Assembly (NCBI GenBank): GCA_965220645.1
Contig: OZ244836.1
Location: 2,666,001 to 2,730,000, forward strand
Direction of reading: 5' to 3'
Origin: Aldehydirespirator sp965220645
Lineage (GTDB): Bacteria; Actinomycetota; Acidimicrobiia; Acidimicrobiales; Aldehydirespiratoraceae
Length of the DNA: 64,000 nt
Within the stretch, counting starts at the first letter, position 1. Every line of letters starts with the position of its first letter. This document shows positions 16,461 to 24,966 of this stretch, in pieces. The translations under genes were made by a program, and so were the position numbers. The notes below the pieces were generated by a model that saw only the letters and a program-made list of their open reading frames with translations, did no database searches and was not told the DNA's origin.

Positions 16461-17042
16461 CTAGCTCCTCAGCAACTCCAGCAGCGCTCGCAGGGCCCGG
16501 GCGCGGTGGCTCATGGCGTTCTTGGCGGCCGGGCCCATCTCGGAGAAGGTGAGGCCGCCGGCCTCGCCCGGAGCGAACACCGGGTCATAGCCGAAGCCGC
16601 CCGTGCCTCGCGGCTCGGTCGTGATTGCCCCGTCGACGACGCCCTCAGCCGAGAGGCTGGTGCCGTCCGGGAAGCAGACCGCGGCCACGGTGCGGAACCG
16701 GGCGGTCCGCTGCTGCGGCGGCACATCACCCATCTCGGCCAGCAGCCGGGCCAGGTTGTCGGCATAGCTCGCGCCGGGGCCTGCGTAGCGGGCCGACCAA
16801 ACCCCTGGGGCGCCGCCGAGAGCGTCCACCTCCAGTCCGGTGTCGTCCGCCAGGGCAGCCGCGCCCGCGAAGTCGCACACGGCGCGGGCCTTGAGCATGG
16901 CGTTGCCCATCAGGGTGTCGGCGTCCTCAGCAACCTCGCCCATGGCAGCCGGTCGGGGCAGCAGCAAGGCGTGTCCCTCCAGCACTTCGGCCATCTCGGC
17001 CACCTTGTCGGGATTGGCGCTAGCGCAGACCAGCTCGATCAT
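16461..17042 (-). CDS. rdgB: XTP/dITP pyrophosphatase (RdgB/HAM1)
   Basis: A 193-residue house-cleaning enzyme that hydrolyses deaminated purine triphosphates such as dITP, XTP and ITP to monophosphates. Family blocks are CASANPDKVAEM at the N-terminus, ADDTGLEVDALGGAPGVWSARYAG in the middle (substrate and Mg contacts), GGFGYDPVF, and the C-terminal KNAMSHRARA. The ATG at 17042 gives the family start; a longer frame would run into rph. It is the last gene of an rph-rdgB pair, an arrangement common in actinobacteria, 37 bp after rph. Confidence 0.95.
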   Translation of the reverse strand: MIELVCASANPDKVAEMAEVLEGHALLLPRPAAMGEVAEDADTLMGNAMLKARAVCDFAGAAALADDTGLEVDALGGAPGVWSARYAGPGASYADNLARLLAEMGDVPPQQRTARFRTVAAVCFPDGTSLSAEGVVDGAITTEPRGTGGFGYDPVFAPGEAGGLTFSEMGPAAKNAMSHRARALRALLELLRS

Positions 17043-17079
17043 GGCCACAGCACGGGCCGCAGCGCGGTCGAGGCAGACT

Positions 17080-17820
17080 TCACCTCGAAGCGGGAGGGGT
17101 GGCCAGCACGGCACGCTGGGCGGCGACGATCTCAGAGATCCCCTTGGCGGCCAAGTCGAGCAACTCGTTGAGCTGGGCCCGCCCGAAGGGCCTGCCCTCG
17201 GCGGTCCCCTGCACCTCCACGAACTCCCCCAAGCCGGTCATCACGACGTTGAAGTCCACATCGGCACCTGCGTCCTCGGTGTAGGGCAAGTCCAGCAGCG
17301 CGACCCCGTCGATGAGCCCGACGCTCACCGCGGCGCACTCGTCGATGATGGGCGACGCCTCCAGCTCTCCGGCCTGCACCAGCCGGGTCACGGCGTCGTG
17401 CAGGGCCAGGTATCCACCGCAGATGGCCGCGGTGCGGGTGCCTCCGTCGGCCTGCAGAACGTCGCAGTCGACGATCACCTGGCGCGGTCCGAGCGACTTC
17501 AGGTCGACCACGGTGCGCAGCGACCGGCCGATGAGTCGCTGGATCTCCTTGGTCCGCCCGCCCACCCGGCGCGCCACCCTCTCCGGCGAGGATCCGGGCA
17601 GCATCGAGTACTCGGCCGTCAGCCAGCCCGTGCCCCGCTCGCGCAACCACCTGGGCACATTGGTGTCGACCGACGCCGTGCACAGCACCCGGGTGTTGCC
17701 GAAGACAGCCAGAGCCGAGCCGTCGGCCATCACCGTGTAGTCGCGGCGGAACTCCAGCGGGCGCAGCTCGTCGGTCCGGCGCCCGTCGCCGCGGCGCCCG
17801 GCGGCATCGATCGGGGTCAC
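17080..17820 (-). CDS. rph: Ribonuclease PH
   Basis: A 246-residue phosphorolytic 3'-5' exoribonuclease that trims tRNA 3' ends. The GTG at 17820 is preceded by GGGGGAG and gives the right family start (RRTDELRPLEF); a frame from 17919 would overlap the upstream gene heavily. Motifs include GNTRVLCTASVD, the RNA-binding RGTGWLTAEYSMLPG, RRVGGRTKEIQRLIGRSLR, the catalytic region VDCDVLQADGGTRTAAICGG, and DFNVVMTG. It starts 10 bp after the MBL hydrolase stop and is followed by rdgB, so the three form an operon. Confidence 0.95.
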   Translation of the reverse strand: MTPIDAAGRRGDGRRTDELRPLEFRRDYTVMADGSALAVFGNTRVLCTASVDTNVPRWLRERGTGWLTAEYSMLPGSSPERVARRVGGRTKEIQRLIGRSLRTVVDLKSLGPRQVIVDCDVLQADGGTRTAAICGGYLALHDAVTRLVQAGELEASPIIDECAAVSVGLIDGVALLDLPYTEDAGADVDFNVVMTGLGEFVEVQGTAEGRPFGRAQLNELLDLAAKGISEIVAAQRAVLATPPASR

Positions 17821-17830
17821 GTCTCCCCCG

Positions 17831-18574
17831 TCACACCGTGATCCGCAGGCCCGGACGAGCCACGTCAACGTCACCGTCGAACACCGCGGCGGCCTCGGCC
17901 GACTGCGCTTCGGGGTCACAGCCCGGTGCCAGATGAGTCAACACCAGCCGCCCGGCCCCGGCGACGCCCGCGGCGCCCGCGGCCTCCCGGGCGCTCATGT
18001 GAGGGATGCCCTGGCCCTCAGAGTCACGGCTGTGGCTGGCATCGCACATGGCGACGTGTATTCCCTCGCCCAGCGAGCGAAAGTCCCAACCGGGTCCGGA
18101 GTCGGAGCTGAACGCGAAGGATCGGCCGCCTGAGTCCACCCGCACGGCCAGCGTCTCCACCGGATGATCAGTGGTGGCGAAGCTCCATCTCTGATCGCCG
18201 ACGGTCACCTCAGAGGACGCGTCGATCACCGTCCAGGCCAGCGGATCCTGGCTGCCCGAGCGCAGCACCGTGATGGCCCGGTCCATGGCCCGGGTCTCGG
18301 CCGTTCCGTAGACGGGAACGTTGCTGCGGGGCACGAACCAGATGAAGACGTTGCGGATCACCGGCAGCTCCAGCCAGTGGTCGGGATGGCAGTGGGTGGT
18401 GATGATCGCGCTGAGATCGGCCAGATCGATGTTCTGCTGCAGCGGTCCCAGCGTCCCGGGGCCGCAATCGAGCAGCACGGAGGCGCCGGGACTTCGCACC
18501 AGGTAGCCGGTGCAGGGGTTCCCGGGCGCGGCGTAGCTGCCGCTGCACCCGAGGACCGTCACCGTCAGCGCCAC
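17831..18574 (-). CDS. MBL-fold metal-dependent hydrolase
   Basis: A 247-residue metallo-beta-lactamase-fold protein. The zinc motif is HCHPDHW with His61, His63, Asp65 and His66; further ligands are candidates in TTDHPVET and in VLTHLAPG near the C-terminus. The layout (TVLGCSGSYAAPGNPCTGYLV start, SSDSGP in the middle) resembles the RNase Z / cyclic-phosphodiesterase-like proteins found upstream of rph in actinobacteria. The RNase Z exosite arm is absent, so it is probably not a tRNA 3' processing enzyme itself. First gene of the MBL-rph-rdgB operon. Confidence 0.85.
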   Translation of the reverse strand: MALTVTVLGCSGSYAAPGNPCTGYLVRSPGASVLLDCGPGTLGPLQQNIDLADLSAIITTHCHPDHWLELPVIRNVFIWFVPRSNVPVYGTAETRAMDRAITVLRSGSQDPLAWTVIDASSEVTVGDQRWSFATTDHPVETLAVRVDSGGRSFAFSSDSGPGWDFRSLGEGIHVAMCDASHSRDSEGQGIPHMSAREAAGAAGVAGAGRLVLTHLAPGCDPEAQSAEAAAVFDGDVDVARPGLRITV

Positions 18575-18603
18575 CGGAGTCCTCCGGGTCGAGCGCCGTC
18601 ATG

Positions 18604-18649
18604 CCCGCTCTTGTTCGCTTCGCTCACGGGCCGCTCGGGCCACGGCCTC
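18604..18649 (+). repeat. Dispersed intergenic repeat, copy A
   Basis: This contains the core TGTTCGCTTCGCTCACGGGC followed by CGCTCGGGCC. The same roughly 46-bp unit is found inverted at 23623-23668, and four close tandem copies are at 49919-50098. It lies between the MBL gene and rpmG. Confidence 0.8.
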
Positions 18650-18712
18650 GCTCCGCCCATCGCTAAGTCGTCCACAGACCGTGGCCTGTCCGCTCGGCCT
18701 CTTGGCGCTGCT

Positions 18713-18874
18713 CTAGCGCTCCTCCTTGAAGACGACGTGCTTGCGGATCACCGGGTCGTATTTCTTGAGCTCGATGCGGTGACGCGTGTTGGTCTTGTTC
18801 TTGGTGGTCACGTAGGTGTAGCCGGTGCCGGCGGTGGACCGGAGCTTGATGATGGGACGCTTGTCGCTGGCCAT
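18713..18874 (-). CDS. rpmG: 50S ribosomal protein L33
   Basis: A 53-residue protein beginning MASDKRPIIKLRSTAGTGYT and containing YVTTKNKTNT and the C-terminal LKKYDPVIRKHVVFKEER. It is a large-subunit ribosomal protein. The expected CxxC zinc pairs are absent, so this is the zinc-independent (C-minus) paralogue type, made under zinc limitation where both types exist. A ribosome site (AAGGAGAGGG) precedes the ATG at 18874. It follows rpmB by 15 bp and is co-directional; the rpmB-rpmG pair is a common actinobacterial arrangement. Confidence 0.95.
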   Translation of the reverse strand: MASDKRPIIKLRSTAGTGYTYVTTKNKTNTRHRIELKKYDPVIRKHVVFKEER

Positions 18875-18889
18875 CGCCCTCTCCTTGCT

Positions 18890-19126
18890 CTAGACCTTGC
18901 GGCCGTTGCGGCGCATCTCGGCCACTACGCTCTCGATGCCCCGTCTGTCGATCGTCTTGATGGCCTTGGTGCTCAGACGCAGCTTGATCCAGCGCTTCTC
19001 GCTGGGCAGGTAGTAGCGCTTGGTCTGGACGTTGGGGTCCCAGCGGCGGCTGGAGCGGCGATGTGAATGCGAGAGCTGCTTGCCGAACTGCGGCGTTTTG
19101 CCGGTGACCTGGCAGATCTTGGACAT
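18890..19126 (-). CDS. rpmB: 50S ribosomal protein L28
   Basis: A 78-residue ribosomal protein beginning MSKICQVTGKTPQFGKQLSH. It contains the typical HSHRRSSRRWDPNVQ and the C-terminal LRLSTKAIKTIDRRGI. Only one cysteine remains at the N-terminus, so it is also a zinc-free form, matching the neighbouring L33. A longer in-frame reading to 19387 overlaps cysM and has no L28 homology, so the ATG at 19126 is the start. Upstream gene of the rpmB-rpmG pair. Confidence 0.95.
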   Translation of the reverse strand: MSKICQVTGKTPQFGKQLSHSHRRSSRRWDPNVQTKRYYLPSEKRWIKLRLSTKAIKTIDRRGIESVVAEMRRNGRKV

Positions 19127-19196
19127 TTGAGAAAGGGTAGCGAGCCAGGACCCGCTCTCCACTAGAAGTGGATGAAGGGCCGCGGGCCTGGGACCA

Positions 19197-20144
19197 CTAG
19201 AAGTAGATGATCTCCGAGGCCCGCTCAGACACCTCGTCGAGGTCGCCGGTCCAGGCCTGGCTCGACAGGTACTTCCAGCCGCCGTCGCACACGATGAACA
19301 CCACTGTGCCGGCGTCGATCCGCTCGGCCACCCGAACGGCCCCGGCCAGGGCCGCGCCCGACGACAGGCCCGCGAAGATGCCGGCATCGGCCAGCCGGCG
19401 GGTGTATTCCACCGACTCGCGGGGCCGCACGATGCGCTTGCCGCTGAGCAGGTCGGCTCCTCCCCACTTCTCGTAGACCGGCGGGATGAAGCCGTCGTCG
19501 AGGTTGCGCAGGCCGTCGACCATCTCGCCGGCGGGGGGCTCCACCGCGAGCACCTCGATGTCGGGGTGCGCCTCCTTGAGGAAAGTCCCGACGCCCATGA
19601 GGGTGCCGCTGGTGCCCAGGCCGGCCACGAAGTGGGTCACGCCGGGCACATCGCGCAGGATCTCGGGTCCGGTGGTCTCGTAGTGGACCCGGGGGTTGGC
19701 CTCGTTGGCGTACTGGTACAGGAACACCCAGTCGGGGTTCTCCAGAGCCATCCGGCGGGCCAGGCTCACCGCCCCGTTCGACCCTTCGGCGCCGGGCGAC
19801 GGCACGATGTCCGCTCCGAACACCTCCAGCATCTGGCGGCGCTCCGGCGAGGTGTTCTCGGGCATCACCACCGTTATCGGGTAACCCCGGATCCGGGCGA
19901 TCATGGCCAACGCGATGCCGGTGTTGCCCGAGGACGGCTCCAGTATCCGCTTGCCGGGTCCGAGGGTGCCGTCGGCCTCGGCGTCGAGCACCATGGCCTT
20001 GGCGATGCGGTCCTTCACCGAGCCGGTGGGGTTGGCGCTCTCGAGCTTGGCCACCAGCCGGACGCCGGGGTTGGGGCTCAGCTGCGTGACGTCCACAGCC
20101 GGCGTGTTCCCGATGAGATCCAGTGCATCCCGCTTGAGCGCCAT
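19197..20144 (-). CDS. cysM: Cysteine synthase, CysM type (PLP-dependent)
   Basis: A 315-residue fold-type II PLP enzyme that makes cysteine from an activated serine and a sulfur donor. The PLP lysine is Lys44 (NPTGSVKDR); SSGNTGIALA and the phosphate loop GLGTSGTLMGVG are intact. The C-terminus (CDGGWKYLS) matches mycobacterial CysM, which uses O-phosphoserine and sulfur carried on the protein CysO; the CysO-Cys product is released by the hydrolase Mec. A Mec-like gene lies 3 kb away at 23114-23536, but I see no CysO gene in this window. Assignment to CysM rather than CysK rests on the C-terminus and this context. Confidence 0.88.
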   Translation of the reverse strand: MALKRDALDLIGNTPAVDVTQLSPNPGVRLVAKLESANPTGSVKDRIAKAMVLDAEADGTLGPGKRILEPSSGNTGIALAMIARIRGYPITVVMPENTSPERRQMLEVFGADIVPSPGAEGSNGAVSLARRMALENPDWVFLYQYANEANPRVHYETTGPEILRDVPGVTHFVAGLGTSGTLMGVGTFLKEAHPDIEVLAVEPPAGEMVDGLRNLDDGFIPPVYEKWGGADLLSGKRIVRPRESVEYTRRLADAGIFAGLSSGAALAGAVRVAERIDAGTVVFIVCDGGWKYLSSQAWTGDLDEVSERASEIIYF

Positions 20145-20166
20145 CTTGGGGGTCCTGTTGTAGTCC

Positions 20167-21624
20167 CTAATCCCGACTAATTCGATCAGGATTATACCGT
20201 TGGAACAGCGCCAACGCGGCGGGCACAGTCATTGCACACAGCACGGCCATGACTGCCAGCGACCAGGTGTAGGCCGAGGCCAGCGCGTCGGCCACGCCGG
20301 CGTCGACGACAATCTCAGCCTCGCCGAGCAGGCCGCGGACCAGTTCGGCGTCGCCGGTGCGGCGGTCGACCAGCCAGAACATCACCAGACCCGCGACGGC
20401 GGCTCCATAGGCGAACCCGAGCGAGCGGATGAAGTGGTGCGCCGAGCTCACCCTCCCCATCTCGCGCAGATCGGCTCGGCCCTGCAGCAGCGCGAGGCTC
20501 GAGGTGCTGATCGTGCCGATGCCCCAGCCCACGCACGCGAATGCGGCCAGCAGCCACGGGATCGGAGCGGCGGCCCAGGCAGCCACGGTGACTGCGATGC
20601 CCCCGAAAGCGATGATGATGGCGCCGATGAGGGCGACGGCCTGGGCCCGGAAGCGCTGCTGGAGCGCGCCGGAGAACCAGGACGCCGTGGACCACCCCAG
20701 CGTGGGCCACAGCACCGCGAAGGCCGCGAACGCGGCGGATGAGCCTCGGGCACCCTTGAGGTACAGGGGCAGGAAGACGCTGGAGCCGGTGCCGCCCGAC
20801 ACCGCCATGACCGCGAGGATGTGAATGTGGCGCCAGCGTCTGGAGGTGATGTGCGGCAGCCGCACGATGGGCGCCGCAGCGCCGCGGGCGTGCCGGACGT
20901 AGAGCCCGGCAAGGACGGCGCCGGCCAACACGAGTACGGCACTGGACCAATTGAGGTCTGCGGTCGCCAGCAACAGCGCGACGCTGAGCGCGCTGAGCAG
21001 CACGAGGCCCCGCCGATCGAGGCGCTCGGCTGCGGATCGGGCCTCTACCGGCAGCCGTCTCCACCCCACCGCGGCCGCGGCCACCCCCACGGGGAGGTTG
21101 AGGGCGAACACGGCCCGCCAACCCAGCGTGCTCACCAGCACCGCGGCCAGCGCCGGCCCGCCGATGCCCATGATCCCCCACACTGAGGACATCAGCGCGT
21201 AGGCCCAGGGCCGCACGGCCTCATCGAACACCAGCCCTATGCATGTGAGCGCGGTACCGATCAGGGCCCCGCTTCCCAAGCCCTGGAACACGCGGGCCAC
21301 CACCAGCAGCTCCATGGTGGGGGCGACCACACACATCGCGGACGTGGCCAGAAAGGCCACGACCGTGAGCCGGAAGGCACGGCGGGCCCCGGCGCCGTCA
21401 ATGAACGGCCCCACGGCGAGAACTGCGATCGCGGCCGACAGGAGCTCCACCGTCACTACCCAGGGAAGCAGTGCCACGCGACCGAGGTCGTCACCGATGT
21501 CGGGCAGGGCGGCCGTGACCGACAGGTTGTTGTAGGAGGCCATGGCCACCGCGGCCATCAGCGCCAGCGACGCAGCCCGGTACTTGGGACCCAATAGGCC
21601 GTGGGCCCGAGCGCGTGTCACCAC
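20167..21624 (-). CDS. MFS transporter, probable drug exporter
   Basis: A 485-residue, strongly hydrophobic protein with about 14 predicted membrane segments. It starts ALMAAVAMASYNNLSVTAAL, which resembles DHA2-type exporters, with the motif-A-like GPFIDGAGARRAFRLTVV between segments 2 and 3, and the antiporter-type segment RVFQGLGSGALIGTALTCIG. Function would be proton-driven export of an unknown compound. It is 22 bp upstream of cysM on the same strand, but no functional link is evident. It is divergent from the MaoC-hydrolase fusion across 39 bp. Confidence 0.85.
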   Translation of the reverse strand: MVTRARAHGLLGPKYRAASLALMAAVAMASYNNLSVTAALPDIGDDLGRVALLPWVVTVELLSAAIAVLAVGPFIDGAGARRAFRLTVVAFLATSAMCVVAPTMELLVVARVFQGLGSGALIGTALTCIGLVFDEAVRPWAYALMSSVWGIMGIGGPALAAVLVSTLGWRAVFALNLPVGVAAAAVGWRRLPVEARSAAERLDRRGLVLLSALSVALLLATADLNWSSAVLVLAGAVLAGLYVRHARGAAAPIVRLPHITSRRWRHIHILAVMAVSGGTGSSVFLPLYLKGARGSSAAFAAFAVLWPTLGWSTASWFSGALQQRFRAQAVALIGAIIIAFGGIAVTVAAWAAAPIPWLLAAFACVGWGIGTISTSSLALLQGRADLREMGRVSSAHHFIRSLGFAYGAAVAGLVMFWLVDRRTGDAELVRGLLGEAEIVVDAGVADALASAYTWSLAVMAVLCAMTVPAALALFQRYNPDRISRD

Positions 21625-21663
21625 CCGAAACTATCGGCGAGGAGCAGCCGATAGAAATACGCG

Positions 21664-23004
21664 ATGCACGAGCCGACCCTCTTCTTCGAGGACTTCACCC
21701 CCGGCGATGTCGTCGAGCTCGGCACCTACGAGATGACCGAGGCGGAGATCATCGACTTCGGCCGGCGCTTCGACCCCCAGTACTTCCACACCGACCCGGA
21801 GGCGGCGCTCGACTCACCCTTCGGGGGGCTGATCGCCAGCGGCTGGCACACCTGCGCCGTATGGGCCCGTCTGTGGATCGACAGCATGATGAGCCGAGCC
21901 GACAGCCGAGGCTCCGGTGGCATGCAGGAGGTCCGCTGGCTGGAGCCGGTGCGGCCCGGCGACGCCCTGACCGCGACCGTGGAGATCCTCGACGCCCGAC
22001 CGTCGGCTCGGCATGCGGACCGGGGGACGGTCTTCATCGGCTGCACGATGACCAACCAGCACGGCCGGGTCGTGTTCACCGCGCACGGACGGGGCCTGAT
22101 CGGCCGTCGCCACCCGTTGAACGAAGCCACTGCCGCCGACAACCAGCCTGCCCCGACCCCCGAAGCGATCGACGTCACCTCCGAGGACGGCGTGAAGCTG
22201 AAGTTGAGACTCATGGGTGGATCTGGCCCTGACCTGCTGGTTTGTCACGCCACCGGATTTCATGGGCTGGCCTACCGGCCCCTGGCGCAGTGCCTCGCGG
22301 AGGAGTTCAGGGTCTGGGCCCTGGACTTCCGCGGGCACGGCTGCTCGGGTCCTGCGCCGGGCGACGACTACGCGTGGAGCGGCATGGGCGCGGATGTGGC
22401 TGCTTGCGCGGCCGCGATCGGCGCCGAGGGGCTGTACGGGTTCGGCCACTCGATGGGCGGGGCCGCGCTACTGCTGGCCGAGCGGTCGCTGCCGGGCACG
22501 TTCGCCAAGCTGTTCCTCTACGAGCCGATCGTGCTGCCGAGAGGCTTCTTCGACGGGGCCAGCGCCAACCCGCTGGCGGCGGGGGCTCGCAACCGCCGCG
22601 AGGTCTTCAACTCGCGCGCCGAGGCCCTGGCCCGCTACTCGAACCGGTCGCCGCTCGCAGTGATGCGAGCCGACGCGCTGGCCGCCTACGTGGAGGGCGG
22701 TTTCGTCGACCTCCCCGAGGGGCGGGTGCGCCTGGCTTGCTCGGCCGAGACCGAGGCCCGCACGTTCGAGGCCAGCGGCGGGCTGCCGACGGAGGAAGCG
22801 TCCTCGATCAGCGTTCCCGCCACCGTGGCGGCGGGAACGGTGGTCACCGCGGTGTCCAACCCCGGGGTTTTCGGACCCGCGATCGCCGAGGCACTGCCCC
22901 AGGGACGCTTCCGCAGCTTCGAGAACCTGGGACACTTCGGTCCGCTGGAGGCGCCCGGGGTGGTGGCCTCGGCGGCGATCAGCGACCTGTTGGACGTCGG
23001 CTAG
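21664..23004 (+). CDS. MaoC-like hot-dog domain fused to an alpha/beta hydrolase
   Basis: A 446-residue two-domain protein. Residues 1-145 form a MaoC-type hydratase fold, with the catalytic Asp/His in RRFDPQYFHTDPEAA and the block FGGLIASGWHTC. Residues 160-446 form an alpha/beta hydrolase, with an oxyanion region VCHATGFHG, the nucleophile elbow GHSMGG (Ser263) and a C-terminal His424 in LGHFGPLE. The acid of the triad is not obvious; the usual site near VVTAVSNPG has Asn. MaoC domains hydrate enoyl-CoAs, and the hydrolase could act as a thioesterase on the product. Whether one polypeptide does both is inference. The frame is continuous, with no stop at the linker (about 145-165). Confidence 0.85.
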   Translation: MHEPTLFFEDFTPGDVVELGTYEMTEAEIIDFGRRFDPQYFHTDPEAALDSPFGGLIASGWHTCAVWARLWIDSMMSRADSRGSGGMQEVRWLEPVRPGDALTATVEILDARPSARHADRGTVFIGCTMTNQHGRVVFTAHGRGLIGRRHPLNEATAADNQPAPTPEAIDVTSEDGVKLKLRLMGGSGPDLLVCHATGFHGLAYRPLAQCLAEEFRVWALDFRGHGCSGPAPGDDYAWSGMGADVAACAAAIGAEGLYGFGHSMGGAALLLAERSLPGTFAKLFLYEPIVLPRGFFDGASANPLAAGARNRREVFNSRAEALARYSNRSPLAVMRADALAAYVEGGFVDLPEGRVRLACSAETEARTFEASGGLPTEEASSISVPATVAAGTVVTAVSNPGVFGPAIAEALPQGRFRSFENLGHFGPLEAPGVVASAAISDLLDVG

Positions 23005-23113
23005 GGGCCGAGGCGAGTCGCCTCCGTCCTGTCTCCAAATCGATGGCGATAATGGGCGTCCAGTGTCCAAAATGTCGTCAATTTCGAATCGGCGGCGAGT
23101 CAGCGACGGACCA

Positions 23114-23536
23114 CTAGACGGCGCCGTCGATCGTCACAGGCTCCTCGGTCACCTCGCCGTCGAGGATGCGGAACGACCGCAGCGACGGCTCGGGGTGGCG
23201 CAGCGACACGATCACGAAGTGCCACATCCCGAAGGGATCGAAGCGGGCCGCGTCGGCGATGTCGGTGGGCGACGGGTAGTTGGTGGTGTGGGTGTGGGAG
23301 TGCATCACGCCCATGACCGTCAGGCCAGCCTCGTCGGCGGTGCGCTCCACGTCCATCATCTCCAGGCCGTCGAGGACGTAGATCTCGCGGGACTCGGCCG
23401 CGTTGCGCATAGCGAAGAACCGCTCGACCCGGTTCGAGCCGGGCAGGCCGGCGAACAGGCCACAGGCCTCGTGGGGAAGCCCGGCGATGGCATGGGCCAA
23501 CATCGCAGCGTGCATCTCCGCTGACATCTCCAGCAT
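23114..23536 (-). CDS. Mec-like JAMM-domain metallopeptidase
   Basis: A 140-residue M67/JAMM zinc hydrolase. The motif is complete: Glu23 (PHEACGL), then His79, His81, Ser89 and Asp92 in HSHTHTTNYPSPTD. In mycobacteria the homologue Mec frees cysteine from the sulfur-carrier CysO after CysM has loaded it, so this protein probably works with cysM at 19197. The ATG at 23536 gives the family start; a frame from 23701 would include a repeat sequence. The gene is divergent from smpB. No CysO gene is beside it. Confidence 0.88.
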   Translation of the reverse strand: MLEMSAEMHAAMLAHAIAGLPHEACGLFAGLPGSNRVERFFAMRNAAESREIYVLDGLEMMDVERTADEAGLTVMGVMHSHTHTTNYPSPTDIADAARFDPFGMWHFVIVSLRHPEPSLRSFRILDGEVTEEPVTIDGAV

Positions 23537-23622
23537 CGTCCCGCACCCTACCGGCGGGCCGGCAGAGCGTCCGAGGCCGAGCGGGCAGGCCGCAGTGCGC
23601 CGGTGTCTAGCGAGCACTGAGT

Positions 23623-23668
23623 GAGGCCGTGGCCCGAGCGGCCCGTGAGCGAAGCGAACAAGAGCGGG
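23623..23668 (-). repeat. Dispersed intergenic repeat, copy B
   Basis: Inverted copy of the unit at 18604-18649, with near-identity over about 45 bp. It lies between the Mec-like gene and smpB, in the divergent promoter region. Confidence 0.8.
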
Positions 23669-23703
23669 ACCAGCGGTATGGCGCACCGGTACCGTGAGCA
23701 CCG

Positions 23704-24219
23704 ATGGCCAAGTCGCAGAAGCCTCGTGACGTCCCGGACGGGGCGTCGGTGGTTGCGACCAATCGCCGCGCCCGCAGAAATTTCGACGTCTTGGAGACTC
23801 TCGAGGTCGGCTTGGTGCTCGAGGGCAGCGAGGTCAAGTCGCTGCGAGAGGGCAACGTGCAGATCGCGGAGAGCTGGGCCCGCATCGACCGGGGCGAGCT
23901 GTGGCTGCACAACCTGCACATCTCGCCGTACTCGCACGCGGCGGCGCCGTTCCGCTCGGAGCCGGACCGGGTCCGCAAGCTGCTGGCCCACCGGCGCGAG
24001 ATCCAGCGGCTGGGATCCCGGGTCGACCAGGAGCGGCTGGCACTGGTGCCGCTGGCCCTCTACTTCAGCCAGGGTCGGGCCAAGCTCGCTCTGGCCCTGG
24101 CTCGGGGTCGCACCCGGGGCGACCGTCGCCGCGACATCGCCCAGCGCGACGCTGACGCGGAGGCGGCCCGCTCGATGGCCGCGGGTCGCCGTCGCCGCAT
24201 CTCCAGGGATCGGCCATGA
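23704..24219 (+). CDS. smpB: SsrA-binding protein SmpB
   Basis: A 171-residue tmRNA partner in trans-translation. It brings tmRNA to stalled ribosomes and mimics the missing anticodon arm. Family blocks are ATNRRARRNFDVLETLEVGL, VLEGSEVKSLREGNVQI, the tmRNA-contact region LHNLHISPYSHA, HRREIQRL and LALVPLALYF. The basic C-terminal tail (GDRRRDIAQRDADAEAARSM) enters the mRNA channel. ssrA lies 1.2 kb downstream. In many actinobacteria smpB follows ftsX, but here ftsEX sits 35 kb away. Confidence 0.97.
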   Translation: MAKSQKPRDVPDGASVVATNRRARRNFDVLETLEVGLVLEGSEVKSLREGNVQIAESWARIDRGELWLHNLHISPYSHAAAPFRSEPDRVRKLLAHRREIQRLGSRVDQERLALVPLALYFSQGRAKLALALARGRTRGDRRRDIAQRDADAEAARSMAAGRRRRISRDRP

Positions 24220-24830
24220 GCCGTCTAGAGATCGCGTTCTGGGTGGCCGTCGTCGCCAACGGGGTGACTTTCGTGCAGATCGTTCCCCAGATCGTCAGGC
24301 TGGTGCGCACGGGTCACACCGAGGGTGTGTCGCCGGTCTGGGCCGCGGTCGGCATGACCATCAACGTCGGCTGGCTCACCTACGTGGTGGAGAACGAGTT
24401 CTGGGAGACGATCCCGTCGATCATCGCCGCCATCTCCAGCTTCGGATTGGCGCTGTTCCTGTTGCACCGCAACGGTGTGAGCGTTCGCGCCGCCCTGATG
24501 ATGAGCGCAGTGGTGGCGGTGGGCAGCGTGGGGATCCAGCAGGCTGCGGGCTGGACGGTGCTGGGCACGGTGCTGGGTCTGTCCAACGGGCTGTATCTCG
24601 GTCCCGCGTTGATCGCGGCGTGGCGCGAGTACGCCCCGGCGGGAGTGTCCCCCGGCACTTGGTGGCTGACCGTGTTGGAGGGCTTCAAGTGGGGCCTCTA
24701 CGGCGTGCTGGTGGCCGCGGTGCCGATCGTGGTGTACGGATCGACCGCGATGCTGCTGGCGGCTGGGGTGCTGCTGCGGCTGTGGATGACCCGCGACCGG
24801 ATCCGGGCCGAGATCACTCGCACGGACTGA
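24216..24830 (+). CDS. PQ-loop / SWEET-like membrane protein
   Basis: A 204-residue integral membrane protein with about seven hydrophobic segments. The first contains the PQ-loop motif QIVPQIVRLVRTGHTEGVSP. PQ-loop and SWEET proteins move sugars, amino acids or other small solutes; the substrate here is unknown. Its ATG overlaps the smpB stop by four bases, so it is translationally coupled to smpB, an association I cannot explain functionally. Confidence 0.7.
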   Translation: MSRLEIAFWVAVVANGVTFVQIVPQIVRLVRTGHTEGVSPVWAAVGMTINVGWLTYVVENEFWETIPSIIAAISSFGLALFLLHRNGVSVRAALMMSAVVAVGSVGIQQAAGWTVLGTVLGLSNGLYLGPALIAAWREYAPAGVSPGTWWLTVLEGFKWGLYGVLVAAVPIVVYGSTAMLLAAGVLLRLWMTRDRIRAEITRTD

Positions 24831-24966
24831 GGGTTGCACCTCGATCAGCTGTAGGGGTTCGCACTCTATTCTGATATACGTTGTTGTAGACCGGTTTGCG
24901 GACTGCCGCACGAGGGCCGCCGACTGTACTGGCATCTTGCATGATGTGGGACAAGGAGATACATTG

